64,000 bases of DNA from Candidatus Zixiibacteriota bacterium (GTDB lineage Bacteria > Zixibacteria > MSB-5A5 > WJJR01 > JAJRUJ01): contig JAGVQM010000042.1 in the NCBI GenBank assembly GCA_020051695.1, forward strand, positions 1-64,000. Reading direction: 5' to 3'. Of this stretch, positions 19,525 to 29,505 are shown one piece after another. How positions within the stretch are numbered: position 1 is the stretch's first letter; every line of letters starts with the position of its first letter. The translations under genes and the position numbers were made by a program. The notes below the pieces were generated by a model. It saw nothing but the letters and a program-made list of their open reading frames with translations, was not told the DNA's origin and made no database searches.

Positions 19525-20772
19525 TTATTTCCGGCGTCTCAATCCGAGCCAATCCCGGCGCAACACAGTAAGGGCCGACATGATGAATTCGTATTTTTCC
19601 GGTTCTTTCCGCCGCATGACCACGAAATACTCACCGGCAAAAGACAACGCAATGACCATGGCCAGCGAGGTGGCATACGAGGCGAGTACCAGACGTACGC
19701 GCCGCGGTTGAGAACGCGGACTCGATGCGTCGGCGTAATCCAGAATGGAGAATGTCGGAGTATCCTGAGTTTCCTGGATCCTGGCGGATTCATGTTGTGC
19801 ACTCAGCAGTTCAAGCAATGTTTCTTCAATTTTGACGCTCCGTATCTTTTCGGCAAGACGTAAAGCCAGCAGCGGCACACCCTGCAGACCTGTTTGCAGG
19901 AATAACCGTGTGCTGTCCGTGCCGGATTCCAACTGTTGCAGCCGGCGTCTGGTTTCGCCGACCCGTACTTCCAGGGCGGCGACCTGCGGATTGCGCGACG
20001 ACATATTCTGCTTCAACGCGGAGAGTTCGATTTCATCGGCGGTCAGCTGGGCGTCCAGCGCCGCGATATTTTGAATAACGGCAGTCAATTCATCATCAAG
20101 GGAAATAGTCCCGTGTTCCCGCTGAAAGCATTCCAGGTCGGCCGCGGCTGCAGCCAGGGCTTGTTGCGTTTCTTCGAGACGGCGGCCGATGAACATCCTG
20201 GTGTTTCGCGCCCGGGTATTGACAATCCCGCGATTGATGGCATCGGCACACCCGACAAGTGTGTTGGCCACCAGCGCCGCCCGCTCAGGCGAGTGATCGG
20301 TGACGCCGATGTTCACGATCCCGGTCAGTCCGACATCTACCGTGACGGCCTCACGCAGCCGTTCCATGGCAGCATGCCTGGCCGGAATCTGCCATAATGA
20401 ATCCAGATGCAATGAATCGACAACAGCGGAAAGCACCCGCCGGCTGGTCAGGACCTCCGCCAGAATATCGGACGGTGTGGCCATCAACGGCAGCGCCATG
20501 CCTCCCGCTCCCCCGAGGCCGAACTGGGAAAGCGCCATGCTGCTCAGCGAAATCGTCTGGAAATCCCGGTCGGGTGGCAGGACCGTAACTTTGGCCTGGT
20601 AATATTCCGGTACAACCAGCGCGAATAATGCGATCACCACCGCCACGGCGAGTGGATACCAGATCAGCGCGTGGCGGTTTTTGACTAGGACGGCAAAAAC
20701 CCCCCAGCCGCCGACGTGTCCGGCGGATTCGGTCACCGGCGGCTTTTCCGATTGAAAACGGTCCTGAGTCAT
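19525..20772 (-). CDS. Wzz/GumC-like polysaccharide chain-length protein (no kinase domain)
   Basis: A 415-residue polysaccharide co-polymerase. One transmembrane helix lies near residues 36-54 (LIWYPLAVAVVIALFALVV). It is followed by a periplasmic Wzz-type domain with long coiled coil (about 190-290), a proline-rich SSPRSQPRRVRL and a second transmembrane helix near 365-385. The C-terminal tail is short with no BY-kinase domain. Such proteins set polymer length together with the outer-membrane exporter encoded 11 bases upstream. It sits between the Wza-like gene and the sugar-nucleotide genes in one operon. Confidence 0.88.
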   Translation of the reverse strand: MTQDRFQSEKPPVTESAGHVGGWGVFAVLVKNRHALIWYPLAVAVVIALFALVVPEYYQAKVTVLPPDRDFQTISLSSMALSQFGLGGAGGMALPLMATPSDILAEVLTSRRVLSAVVDSLHLDSLWQIPARHAAMERLREAVTVDVGLTGIVNIGVTDHSPERAALVANTLVGCADAINRGIVNTRARNTRMFIGRRLEETQQALAAAAADLECFQREHGTISLDDELTAVIQNIAALDAQLTADEIELSALKQNMSSRNPQVAALEVRVGETRRRLQQLESGTDSTRLFLQTGLQGVPLLALRLAEKIRSVKIEETLLELLSAQHESARIQETQDTPTFSILDYADASSPRSQPRRVRLVLASYATSLAMVIALSFAGEYFVVMRRKEPEKYEFIMSALTVLRRDWLGLRRRK

Positions 20773-20783
20773 ATGCGCATCGG

Positions 20784-22448
20784 CTATTTAATCGACTGGT
20801 CGACGACAAGGTAAAGAGTTGCGACATTCCCCAGGACCACCATCGCATCGCGAAGGATCGGCCAGAATTGCCGCTCGCGGACGGTCGGAACCACGATGAC
20901 ATCGCCGGCTTCGAGCTGTTTGACTTTCTTCTTTTTCAGCGGTGAACCGGTATTGGCCTTGACGACGAACGTACCCCGGCGGTCGGCACGCCAGGAATAT
21001 CCACCCGCCCGCTCCAGATAATAGTCGGGTCCCCGGTTCGGTTCATACGGGATCAGTCCGGGGTTGGTGACGCGGCCGATCACTTTAATCTGCGGGAGAA
21101 ACCGCGGGACATAGACATAATCCTCGTCCCACAACGGCAGATCATAGGCGACGTCCTGTGTTTCCAGCAGCCGTACCAGATCAATCGACACCTGTCCCGC
21201 GGGCGACAGGGAATGGGCCAGAATCCATTCCCGTTCCGAATCAGTCTGCAACTCCACCGGTATCGAGCGCATTCGTTCGTCGGTATCGGTATCGAGGAGA
21301 AAACCCCGGGAACGCGACAGCGTCGCCCCCGCCAGATCGGCGCGGCTGGTTAATCCGCCGCACATAACGAACAATTCCGACAGGAGTGTCTGGCCGCTCT
21401 GAATCGGATATCTCCCCGGGCGCGCAACTTCGCCGAGGACGGTGACGGTGGCTTTGGGGCGATACTCGAGTTGTGAACGGACGAAAATCCGATCATCGGC
21501 CTGCAACGCCAACTCCCGGCCGCCCTGCGGAGCAGGGGCCGAAAGATCGATAACGCGTTCGACTACCGTCGAGTCCAGCCCGACAAAACGCACCAGTTCC
21601 AAAGAAGTCGTATCGGCTTCAATGGTGAAGCCGTAGGCCAGCTCAATTGCTTCTTGGAGCCGATCACCGGGGACAAATTCAAAAACACCCGGCCGATTCA
21701 ACGTTCCGCTTATTTCGAAAACACCATGGGCGACCCGGGCTTCGGGGACAACAATATGATCACCCTCAGTCAGATACGGGTTGAACGCCTCATTACCGGT
21801 TTGGTTGAACCGTTGTTCATCCACTTGCAGGGTATCATTGCCGCGGAGGATATAAATTCGCCGCCGGGACGAGGAGGGCAGCCAGCCCGCGGCGTCTATG
21901 GCCTCGGAGGCGTGGACATTCGCCGTTACTTCATACATCCCCGGATTTTTGACTGCTCCGGCCACCGCCACTTTCAAGGTTCGTACCTGTACCAGCGTGA
22001 CCGATGACGGGACGCCGGGATACACCCGGCCGATTGCGGTCAGGATGACTTGCTTGGCCCGGTCCAGGGTCAGGCCCAGCAGTGGGATCTCGCCGACTGT
22101 CGGCACGATGGCCGTGGCTTCCGGGGTGATCGGTACATCAAAACCCTTGTGGATTGCGCCCCAAATATTGACTGACAGGCGATCTCCCGGCCCGACCAGA
22201 TATGATGCCGGGTCGATGGAACGGTCCAGGGCTTTGAAATTGAACTGCTTGACCTCGACCGGTTCCTCCGGCTCTTCTGCCGTCTGCCGGAGGACGAAAA
22301 CGGTGTCGGGATTAACCCCCCAGGCCGGGGCCGCACATATAAGACAACCGACAAGCGAAAGCCCGGCCCACAGGGCAGGCCGGATACGGTGGAGGCGGCT
22401 TCTCCACCAAGAGCGGATCGAGTGCAATTTACAGTGGTTATCGCGCAC
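20784..22448 (-). CDS. Wza-like polysaccharide export protein with SLBB domains
   Basis: A 554-residue exporter. After a signal region (ALWAGLSLVGCLICAAPAWG) comes the Poly_export domain with the hallmark YLVGPGDRLSVNIWG. Several SLBB repeats follow (VAVAGAVKNPGMYEV, ISGTLNRPGVFEFV, VLGEVARPGRYPI, VIGRVTNPGLIPYE), and a hydrophobic C-terminal helix near the end probably spans the outer membrane. I chose GTG 22448 because GGGAG lies five bases upstream; the frame reaches a TTG at 22526. LVGC could serve as a lipobox but is not ideal. It pairs with the chain-length protein downstream. Confidence 0.88.
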   Translation of the reverse strand: MRDNHCKLHSIRSWWRSRLHRIRPALWAGLSLVGCLICAAPAWGVNPDTVFVLRQTAEEPEEPVEVKQFNFKALDRSIDPASYLVGPGDRLSVNIWGAIHKGFDVPITPEATAIVPTVGEIPLLGLTLDRAKQVILTAIGRVYPGVPSSVTLVQVRTLKVAVAGAVKNPGMYEVTANVHASEAIDAAGWLPSSSRRRIYILRGNDTLQVDEQRFNQTGNEAFNPYLTEGDHIVVPEARVAHGVFEISGTLNRPGVFEFVPGDRLQEAIELAYGFTIEADTTSLELVRFVGLDSTVVERVIDLSAPAPQGGRELALQADDRIFVRSQLEYRPKATVTVLGEVARPGRYPIQSGQTLLSELFVMCGGLTSRADLAGATLSRSRGFLLDTDTDERMRSIPVELQTDSEREWILAHSLSPAGQVSIDLVRLLETQDVAYDLPLWDEDYVYVPRFLPQIKVIGRVTNPGLIPYEPNRGPDYYLERAGGYSWRADRRGTFVVKANTGSPLKKKKVKQLEAGDVIVVPTVRERQFWPILRDAMVVLGNVATLYLVVDQSIK

Positions 22449-22533
22449 ATTAACTCCCGGCAAACTTTGTAAGTTTAGCGGGCGCTGCCGCTTTGTCAAG
22501 CGAGAAAGGGACCGGGATGTCAACAAGCGTTGA

Positions 22534-25083
22534 TCAGGAGGTCGAGGCCACGCTTACGCCATCCGGCATGTCCCGCCATTGGATAACCAGCCGGCGGTAC
22601 TCCTCGATAAGTTTCGCAACCTGTTGCGAAGTAGCGGCTTCCGCCTGAATATAGAAACTGGCTTGCTGGCGGCTGGGCGCCACCATGACCCACTGGTCCT
22701 CAAAGATTACCCGCACTCCGTCGACGGTGTCCCGCCTCATTTGCGCGGTGTGGTTGATCAGTCGGCGCATTACACGCCCTTTGCGGTTCCATGGGCAGGG
22801 GATATCGAGCGCACCAAAATGTCCGGGTGAATAACGGCGTACTCGCTCGGAGATTTTCAGGTCGGTTAAGGCCAGCATTTCCAGCAGGCGGGCGGCAGCG
22901 TATGCGGCGTCAGCCCCGCGTTGGAACTCGGGAAAAATGAACCCACCGCGGGTACCGCCGACGAATTGGATGCCGGGGTCTTCAGCCGCATCCATCATGG
23001 CCAAATGGTCGTTGCGCACACGAACCAGCTCGAACCCCGACTCCTGCGCCAGCCGGTCCAGAGCCATGGTGGCCACGACCGGCGCGGCCACGCGGGCCGG
23101 CCGACGGGTCAGCGCCACCAAATCGGTCATGACCAGCAGCAGTTCCGGTGAGCTGAGGATGTGCCCGTTTTCGTCGACAACGGTCATCTTTTCGGCCCCC
23201 GGATCGAGGAAGATGCCCAAATCATAGTTCAGGGCGATCACAATCCGCGAGAGGTTTTCCAGGGCGGCGGGAATGTCGGCCTGTACCGCCGCCGCACGCT
23301 CCGGATCGACCGAACTGTTGAGCAGCACGGTCTCGCAATATAACTGGCCCAGGACGGCCGGAAAGATGTCGGCGGCGGCCCCGTGCGCGGTGTCGACCAC
23401 CAACCGCAGTTTGGCATTGCGCAGGGCGTCCCGATCCAGCGACTTGACAAATTCCTGCCGGTAGATATCCCACGGCCGCTGGGGATATTCCATGCCTCCG
23501 ATTTCCGAGGGCTGGGCGCGGCGGAAATTTTCCTGGAAAAACGCCCGTTCGACCGAGCGCGCATTGCCGGAGGGCAGGTCTTTGCCGTTGGCATCGAAAA
23601 AGATGATGTCCAGATGCATGATGTTCACCGGAGAACGCCGGATATACACCCCGGCGACTTCATGTCCGGTTTTGAGAGAATAACGCACGACGGGTATCGG
23701 CAGCCGGCGCAGGTCCATGACTTCAATGCCGGAGGAGGACAGGCCGGCCATCAGTGAACGGGCGGCCACATGTGCCGAGTTGGTGGCATCACGCGAGACC
23801 AGCACCGCGGAGCCCGCCGGGAATATTGAACCGAATGCAGCGCCCAGGCGGGCGGCGAATTCGGGTGTGATCTCCAGGTTCGACAGTCCGGAGACCTTGG
23901 CGTCGGTAAACAATTCGCGGTTCCACTTGTCGCCCCAGACCACGCTGGTGGAGACAATTGCCCCGGCCTCAATTTCCTTTTTGGGCCAGATTTTGCAGTT
24001 GGCCTTGATGACCACGGATCGGCCCACGCGGACGTCCTCCGAGAGGATCGCCTGAGGCAGGATCGTCACCCGTTGACCGACCTGCACACGGTCGCAGAGG
24101 ATGGCCTCGGAGATATCGGAGTTTGCGCCGATGTGGACGTGCGACCAGATCAGTGAATCTCGGATGGCGGCGCCGTCGTCGATCTCACTATGCGAGCCGA
24201 TGACCGAATCGGCGATCCGCGCTCCGGGGCCGATCCGGACCCCGCGGCCCAGGATGACTTTCCCGCTCAGTACGGCTTCTTCGGCGATCGAGACATTTGC
24301 GCCGCAGTAGATTTCCGTACCGTCGGCGCCGGTCATTCGTTCACCGGCGATCTCCACCTTGACCCGGCCGTTGAGGATATCACGGTGCGCGGAGGCGTAT
24401 TCCTCGACATTGCCGATATCCCGCCAGTACCCCTCGGCGACATACCCATGCATCACCCGGCCCTCGCTCAGCCAGCGGGGGAACAGGTCACGGCCGAAAT
24501 CAACAAACCGCCCGGCCGGCAATTCCGCCATGCTGCTTTTGTCCAGGACATAAACTCCGGAATTTATCGTGTCGGAGAACACTTCACCCCAGGAGGGTTT
24601 TTCCAGAAAACGATTGATGCGCTGGTGTTCGTCGGTGATGACCACGCCGAAAGGCAGCGGGTTTTCCTGTCTGGTCAGAACCAGGGTGGCATCGCCCTGA
24701 TGTTCGGTATGGAACCGGAATGCGGCTGTCAGGTCAATGTCGGTCAGGACATCGCCGGAAATGATTAAGAACTGTTCGTCGAGCAGGTCGAGGGCCAGCC
24801 GCACACTGCCGGCCGTCCCATAATCACCTTCGGGTCTGACGTAATGCAGTTTGACGCCCAGCCGCTCCCCGCTGCCGAAGTATTCGGAAATCCGGTCCGG
24901 CTGGAAATACAGCAGCACCACGATCTCGTCAAATCCATGTTTTTTGAGCAGGCGGATAACATGTTCCATCATCGGGCGGTCGGCCACCGGGACCATCGGC
25001 TTGGGTATCGTGGCCGTCAACGGCCGCAACCGGGTCCCGAATCCGCCGGCCATCACCACCGCTTTGGCCTGGGGCGAACTCAC
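22534..25083 (-). CDS. Sugar-phosphate nucleotidyltransferase fused to a degenerate phosphomannomutase
   Basis: An 849-residue three-part protein. Residues 1-235 are a nucleotidyltransferase with GGFGTRLRPLT and a metal-binding ISGDVLTDID. A left-handed beta-helix runs to about 385. A phosphohexomutase-like domain fills the rest. The mutase signatures are lost: the phosphoserine loop TASHNP is IRRSPVN, the metal loop reads FLDPGAEKM instead of DGDADR, and the sugar loop GEQSGH is GTRGGFIFPE. It should therefore act as a mannose-1-P guanylyl- or glucose-1-P-type transferase, with the mutase half structural or regulatory. It begins a transcript ahead of the Wza-like gene; ATG 25083 is preceded by a 168-base gap. 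Confidence 0.88.
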   Translation of the reverse strand: MSSPQAKAVVMAGGFGTRLRPLTATIPKPMVPVADRPMMEHVIRLLKKHGFDEIVVLLYFQPDRISEYFGSGERLGVKLHYVRPEGDYGTAGSVRLALDLLDEQFLIISGDVLTDIDLTAAFRFHTEHQGDATLVLTRQENPLPFGVVITDEHQRINRFLEKPSWGEVFSDTINSGVYVLDKSSMAELPAGRFVDFGRDLFPRWLSEGRVMHGYVAEGYWRDIGNVEEYASAHRDILNGRVKVEIAGERMTGADGTEIYCGANVSIAEEAVLSGKVILGRGVRIGPGARIADSVIGSHSEIDDGAAIRDSLIWSHVHIGANSDISEAILCDRVQVGQRVTILPQAILSEDVRVGRSVVIKANCKIWPKKEIEAGAIVSTSVVWGDKWNRELFTDAKVSGLSNLEITPEFAARLGAAFGSIFPAGSAVLVSRDATNSAHVAARSLMAGLSSSGIEVMDLRRLPIPVVRYSLKTGHEVAGVYIRRSPVNIMHLDIIFFDANGKDLPSGNARSVERAFFQENFRRAQPSEIGGMEYPQRPWDIYRQEFVKSLDRDALRNAKLRLVVDTAHGAAADIFPAVLGQLYCETVLLNSSVDPERAAAVQADIPAALENLSRIVIALNYDLGIFLDPGAEKMTVVDENGHILSSPELLLVMTDLVALTRRPARVAAPVVATMALDRLAQESGFELVRVRNDHLAMMDAAEDPGIQFVGGTRGGFIFPEFQRGADAAYAAARLLEMLALTDLKISERVRRYSPGHFGALDIPCPWNRKGRVMRRLINHTAQMRRDTVDGVRVIFEDQWVMVAPSRQQASFYIQAEAATSQQVAKLIEEYRRLVIQWRDMPDGVSVASTS

Positions 25084-25251
25084 GCAAGGACTCCTGTCAA
25101 GTTTGTCGAATACAGCATCCGGTCGTTACCTCATCCGAGCAATGAACTACCGTACAACCATTCCATCAAAGGGTCTGTCGGCGGAAAAAGCAAGGACGAA
25201 TGGCGGGGGGAGTACCTGCGGTTGCCTTTTTGACGCCCGGCTCCCGGGCGG

Positions 25252-26871
25252 TCAGGGCACTATCGGGTTGTTGCGCAAAGCATCGTACCTGCCCCGGTCG
25301 CGCAGGACCTCCAACGCGACTTTTGTGTCCGGATCGAGTTCAAGATATCGTGAAAGGCATTGTCCGCCCGGTTCCACACCGAAAAGCAGTATTGATTCGG
25401 CCAGCCGGGTTTTGAGCCGGGTTTCCGCGGTGGCATATTCACCGTCATGCTCAGTCGCCAGCGGGCTTTTCAGCCGCGCAAAGACCTGTCCCCATGCTGC
25501 GGCTGCGGGCGAGCGCAGTGCAGTGGATTCGGCCTGGGCAAAGGCAAACTCCAGCGGTGTCTGATATTTCAAGTCGGTTTGCCGGATTTCCGCCGCAAAT
25601 CCGTCCCAGAGCTCCTCAAACGAGCATTGGTCCACCAGATCACTGTGGCCCGCAAGGCAATTAAGGAATGCGCCGTTTTGCATCAATTCGGTTTCCATGA
25701 TCGAAGACCCGGTGTTTTCCACGGTCAGATGGGGGATCAATCCGCCATCCTCGGCGCGATCCTGCTGTTGTCCACTGGTGTCGTCTTCCAGGTTTTTATA
25801 CGAATGATAAAAGGTATAGCCGCCGGGAGTGAAATATCGTCCGGTCGTCATTTGCAGCGCGTAGCGTTCTCCGAGAGTAAAAAACGATTGTACCAGCCCC
25901 TTGCCGAAACTGCGGCGCCCGATGATTACGCCCCGCTTATAGTCGGTCAGTGCCGCGGCGACGATCTCGGATGCGGAGGCCGAACCCTCATCAATCAGCG
26001 CCACTACCGGGATCTCCGTGGAAATCGGCCGGCCAAGACTTACTGTCGTAAATGAGGAGAATCGCCGGCGGCCCCGCGTTTCGCACACCGGAGTCCCCTC
26101 CGGCAAAAAGCAGCCGGCCACCGCCGCGGCCTCGTCCAGGAGTCCGCCCGGGTTACCGCGCAAATCCATAATCCAGCCCGTCGAGCCGGCCGCAACAAAA
26201 TCCTGCAGGATAGAATCAAGCAGGTCCGCTGCCCCGGCGGAAAAGCGAGTCAAGCGAATATACCCGATACCGTCCGCGGTTGTCCCGGCAATGCTCACCG
26301 GCCGCACGAGGACCTCGTCACGCTGCAGTCCGATCAACAGCAGATGTTCCACGCCCGGACGTTCCACGCCGAGAACAACTGTTGAACCCTGCGGGCCACG
26401 AATCCGTTCGGCCGCTTCCATAGAGGTGATATCCGTTGCCGATTCGCCGTCGATTGATACAATCCGGTCACCCGCGCGCATCCCCGCCCGGTGGGCCGGT
26501 GAACCCTGGATCGGAGATACCACGGTAACCGTGCCGTCAAGGATCACCATTTCCACCCCGATGCCGCAATACACACCCTCGGTCTCCTCGCGCATGACCT
26601 CCCAGCGGTCGGGGGGGAGGTATTGGCTGTAAGGATCCAAAGAGGCGATCATGCCGTCGGCGGCGGCCAGGGCCAGCGAATCGGCGCCCGGCGCTTCGCT
26701 GGCCGCCAGAGCGATAATTTTATAGGCCGAGTTAAGCAGCCGCACCGCACGGAATTGCGGATCAGCCACGACCAGGTAACCGGCGAGGAGAATACAACCC
26801 AGCATCGCCACGCCGAGCAAAATGATCGGCGTATCCGGACCGAAGCGCCGTGTCTGATCGGGTGCGTTCAT
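25252..26871 (-). CDS. S41-family C-terminal processing protease with PDZ domain
   Basis: A 539-residue membrane-anchored protease. A transmembrane segment near residues 15-33 is followed by a helical region, then a PDZ domain (GIGVEMVILDGTVTVVSPIQ, then AGDRIVSIDG). The S41 catalytic domain has nucleophile S299 in GSASASEI and catalytic K324 in SFGKGLVQ. A TPGGYTFYHSYKN region follows, then a 150-residue helical tail. The family trims C-termini or degrades envelope proteins in the periplasm. Its ATG overlaps the tmk stop (ATGA at 26868-26871), so the two are coupled. Confidence 0.92.
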   Translation of the reverse strand: MNAPDQTRRFGPDTPIILLGVAMLGCILLAGYLVVADPQFRAVRLLNSAYKIIALAASEAPGADSLALAAADGMIASLDPYSQYLPPDRWEVMREETEGVYCGIGVEMVILDGTVTVVSPIQGSPAHRAGMRAGDRIVSIDGESATDITSMEAAERIRGPQGSTVVLGVERPGVEHLLLIGLQRDEVLVRPVSIAGTTADGIGYIRLTRFSAGAADLLDSILQDFVAAGSTGWIMDLRGNPGGLLDEAAAVAGCFLPEGTPVCETRGRRRFSSFTTVSLGRPISTEIPVVALIDEGSASASEIVAAALTDYKRGVIIGRRSFGKGLVQSFFTLGERYALQMTTGRYFTPGGYTFYHSYKNLEDDTSGQQQDRAEDGGLIPHLTVENTGSSIMETELMQNGAFLNCLAGHSDLVDQCSFEELWDGFAAEIRQTDLKYQTPLEFAFAQAESTALRSPAAAAWGQVFARLKSPLATEHDGEYATAETRLKTRLAESILLFGVEPGGQCLSRYLELDPDTKVALEVLRDRGRYDALRNNPIVP

Positions 26872-27506
26872 TGTCCTTTAAACAGTTCCAGGGTTTTCAT
26901 TTCGATTTCTGCCGCCAACGCGTCGGGGTTGCCCCGTCCCGACAGCAAAATCGTGTTTTTTTCGGTGCGGGTGGCCAACCGGTAGTATTGTCGTATTCGT
27001 GCAAAAAAGGCCGATTTTTCTTTTTCGATGCGGTCCGGCTTTTTCCCTGCGAGCGTCATCCTTTTGCGGGATTCCGCCGGCGTAATATCCAGGATGAAGG
27101 TGATATCCGGCCTAATCGCATGCCGGGCAAAATGATCGGCTGCCTTGACAACTTCTGCGGGCATGCGTCGCCCGCCGATTTGATAAGCATACGTCGATAA
27201 ATGGTACCGATCGGCAATGACGATTTTGCCTGTGGCGAGTGCGGGGGCGATTTTTTCGGCAGTGACTTGAGCGCGGGCCGCCAGGTAGAGAAACACCTCC
27301 GTGCGCGCGTCGATATTCGATTCGCGGGACAACAGGATTCGACGGATTTTCTCGGAGACTTTCGTGCCCCCGGGTTCACGGACCGGAAGCACCTCATACC
27401 CTTGCCGTTTCAACGAGGCCGCCAACCGTCCGGCCTGTGTAGTCTTGCCGCAGTTGTCGACGCCCTCGAGGACGATGAATTTCCCGTTGTTTCTTTTTCC
27501 GGCCAT
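26868..27506 (-). CDS. tmk: Thymidylate kinase
   Basis: A 212-residue dTMP kinase that phosphorylates dTMP to dTDP. The P-loop is EGVDNCGKTTQ, REPGG is the conserved DR/EPGGT loop, and DRYHLSTYAYQ resembles the DRY motif with substrate contacts. An arginine-containing lid lies near RKRMTLAGKKPDRIEKE. ATG 27506 is preceded by GGAG at about seven bases. The frame is open much further upstream, but that part overlaps the divergent lipoprotein gene and looks non-coding. It starts the tmk-S41 pair and probably the polysaccharide operon. Confidence 0.93.
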   Translation of the reverse strand: MAGKRNNGKFIVLEGVDNCGKTTQAGRLAASLKRQGYEVLPVREPGGTKVSEKIRRILLSRESNIDARTEVFLYLAARAQVTAEKIAPALATGKIVIADRYHLSTYAYQIGGRRMPAEVVKAADHFARHAIRPDITFILDITPAESRKRMTLAGKKPDRIEKEKSAFFARIRQYYRLATRTEKNTILLSGRGNPDALAAEIEMKTLELFKGQ

Positions 27507-27711
27507 TTTGCTCTCCATCCAGGGTACCCCGCGGTCAGCCGAAGGGCCAGCAGATATGGTACGAAATTCCCGGGAGACAGCCAGATATTTCAATCCGGAG
27601 GGCAGCCGTTTTTTTATCGAAACACGGGGTTCCTTTGCGGCGGGATTTTTTTTAAACGGGGAATATCGTCGGGCAAAAAATCGTATATATTGTGAAAAAC
27701 AGGAGATGATC

Positions 27712-28599
27712 GTGAAAAAACTCGCGTCATATGCCGGTGTAATCATTCTGGCGATTTTTGCCCTGGGCGGTTGTTCATCAGGTCCGGATATCTGGGACTC
27801 GACGGACGATCTGTTCAAGATCAACCCCTTCCAATTGCGCCTGGGACAAACCATTGTCCTGCCCCCGGATGATGTGCAGGTGACATTTGCCGAGGTGCTC
27901 AATGATTCGCGCTGCCCGGTCGGGGTCCAGTGTTTCTGGGAGGGCATGGCCGAGATTGCCTTGCTCGTCCGCCCGCCGTCCGGGGAAACTCAGCAAGTGA
28001 CAGTGGCGATCTATGGCGGAGGGCCATCAGTGGCCTATCAACGGCTGATCAGCGTCGATACCCTCGGTTACCGGTTCATGCTGCTGAAGTTTGAGCCGTA
28101 CCCGGTGTACGAGCAACCAATCCCCGATTCGCTGCGCGTGGCTACTTTGGCAGTTTTTCCTTTTGAGCCGTTTGATTCGATCGACGGCGAGGTGATGGTC
28201 ACGGACGCCTCACCCCGGTCGCTGCAGGAGGACTGGTTCGGCCTCGATTCAGCGGTGGTGCGGGGGGATGTGCTCCATCTGGCGCTGCAGTATTCCGGCG
28301 GGTGCGAGGCGCATGATTTTGAATTGTACATGGCGCCCGCGGCTTTTGCCGAATCGTTGCCGGTGCAGGCCGACCTGTATGTTTACCATGAGGACAACGG
28401 CGATGCCTGCGAGGCGTTGATCAGGCGCAACCTGCAGTTCGACTTGCGGCCGATCGGCCATGTGTACGATTTGATGTACGACGAACCGGCGGCGATTCGA
28501 TTGAACATTTATCATTATTTCGCGGACACTCCGGGTGAAAAGATTTCGGTGATGTACAACTACCCGCAAGAGTATTGGGTACCGGAGGAGCATCACTAA
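27712..28599 (+). CDS. Lipoprotein of unknown function
   Basis: A 295-residue predicted lipoprotein starting MKKLASYAGV, with lipobox LGGC so that Cys would be acylated by Lgt. The first half has a conserved-looking FAEVLNDSRCPVGVQCFWEG, a motif known from small bacterial lipoproteins. The second half has SGGCEAHDFELYMAP and DNGDACEALIRRNL, seen in other uncharacterised secreted proteins. GTG 27712 is favoured because AGGAG lies six bases upstream; ATG 27706 sits directly against AGGAG. TATATT near 27685 could be its -10. It ends at a strong terminator. Confidence 0.75.
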   Translation: MKKLASYAGVIILAIFALGGCSSGPDIWDSTDDLFKINPFQLRLGQTIVLPPDDVQVTFAEVLNDSRCPVGVQCFWEGMAEIALLVRPPSGETQQVTVAIYGGGPSVAYQRLISVDTLGYRFMLLKFEPYPVYEQPIPDSLRVATLAVFPFEPFDSIDGEVMVTDASPRSLQEDWFGLDSAVVRGDVLHLALQYSGGCEAHDFELYMAPAAFAESLPVQADLYVYHEDNGDACEALIRRNLQFDLRPIGHVYDLMYDEPAAIRLNIYHYFADTPGEKISVMYNYPQEYWVPEEHH

Positions 28600-28632
28600 C
28601 GCATCCTGGCCGGGCCGGCGCAAAAAATACAG

Positions 28633-28660
28633 GCGGGACCGCGCGCGGTCCCGCTTTTTT
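28633..28660 (+). terminator. Rho-independent terminator after the lipoprotein gene
   Basis: A perfect 10-bp GC-rich stem (GCGGGACCGC/GCGGTCCCGC, loop GC) is followed directly by six T. Confidence 0.95.
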
Positions 28661-28766
28661 GTGGCGAGGGGGTGAGTATCGCAGTTACTTTCCGGCCGGA
28701 CAGTAATGAAAGGACCAGCCGCGATGGGTTTTCGGGTGACATTCGCGTTTCGGAAGGGCCAAGGCC

Positions 28767-29435
28767 ATGTCGGTAATTAAACGATCGCTGGTGGCCGGGC
28801 TGATGACCGCAATTCCGTTGTGGATCACCTGGCTGCTGATCAGCTTTTTATTCGAACTGGTCATCGATATCGGTGAACCGGTGGTGTTGTCGTTTTTCAG
28901 CTGGCTGCATGACGCGTTCAACTTGAACATCGACTGGATTTTTCTGCCGGTGGTCCAAAAATCAATTGCCGCGTTGATCGTTGTGGTCTTTTTATTCGCG
29001 CTGGGCTGGATTACGACCAAAGTGTTCGGGCGCAGACTCATCGCCATGGCCGATGCGCTTTTGGATAAAATCCCGATGATTAAAACGGTTTATGGCGGCT
29101 CCAAGCGGCTGCTCCAATCGTTCCAGCAGCAATCGCAGGGAGCGCAGCGGGTGGTGCTGATCAACTACCCCTCGCCGGAAATGAAAACAATCGGCCTGCT
29201 CACCCGCACCCTGACCGACAGCACCTCCGGCAGGCAGCTGGCGGCGGTGTATGTCCCCACCACGCCCAATCCCACCTCGGGTTTCCTCGAGATCGTCCCG
29301 GTGGCCGACCTGGTGTTCACCGACTGGAGTGTGAATGACGCCATTTCGTTTGTCGTTTCCGGCGGGGCCATCGGGCCGGAGGATCTGAAATATGAAAATA
29401 TCATCCCGCCGCCGGAGCGCCCCCGTGGCACTTGA
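28767..29435 (+). CDS. DUF502-family membrane protein
   Basis: A 222-residue protein matching DUF502. Two hydrophobic segments (about 9-40 and 65-90) are followed by LLDKIPMIKTVYGGSKRLLQ and the family motif VYVPTTPNPTSGFLEIVP. The function is not established; relatives are inner-membrane proteins present in many bacteria and plants. It lies after the lipoprotein terminator and before the TauE-type gene, all on the plus strand with short spacers. Confidence 0.92.
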   Translation: MSVIKRSLVAGLMTAIPLWITWLLISFLFELVIDIGEPVVLSFFSWLHDAFNLNIDWIFLPVVQKSIAALIVVVFLFALGWITTKVFGRRLIAMADALLDKIPMIKTVYGGSKRLLQSFQQQSQGAQRVVLINYPSPEMKTIGLLTRTLTDSTSGRQLAAVYVPTTPNPTSGFLEIVPVADLVFTDWSVNDAISFVVSGGAIGPEDLKYENIIPPPERPRGT

Positions 29436-29505
29436 GAACGATGGCACCGTGCTGTCTGATTGTCGATGAAACGGCGCGGGATATTTTTTGCCGAGAGGAC
29501 CGATG

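Noticed and set aside
27507-27947. N-terminal extension of thymidylate kinase
   Set aside because: It would overlap the divergent lipoprotein gene, lacks domain similarity, and tmk has a good internal start at 27506.
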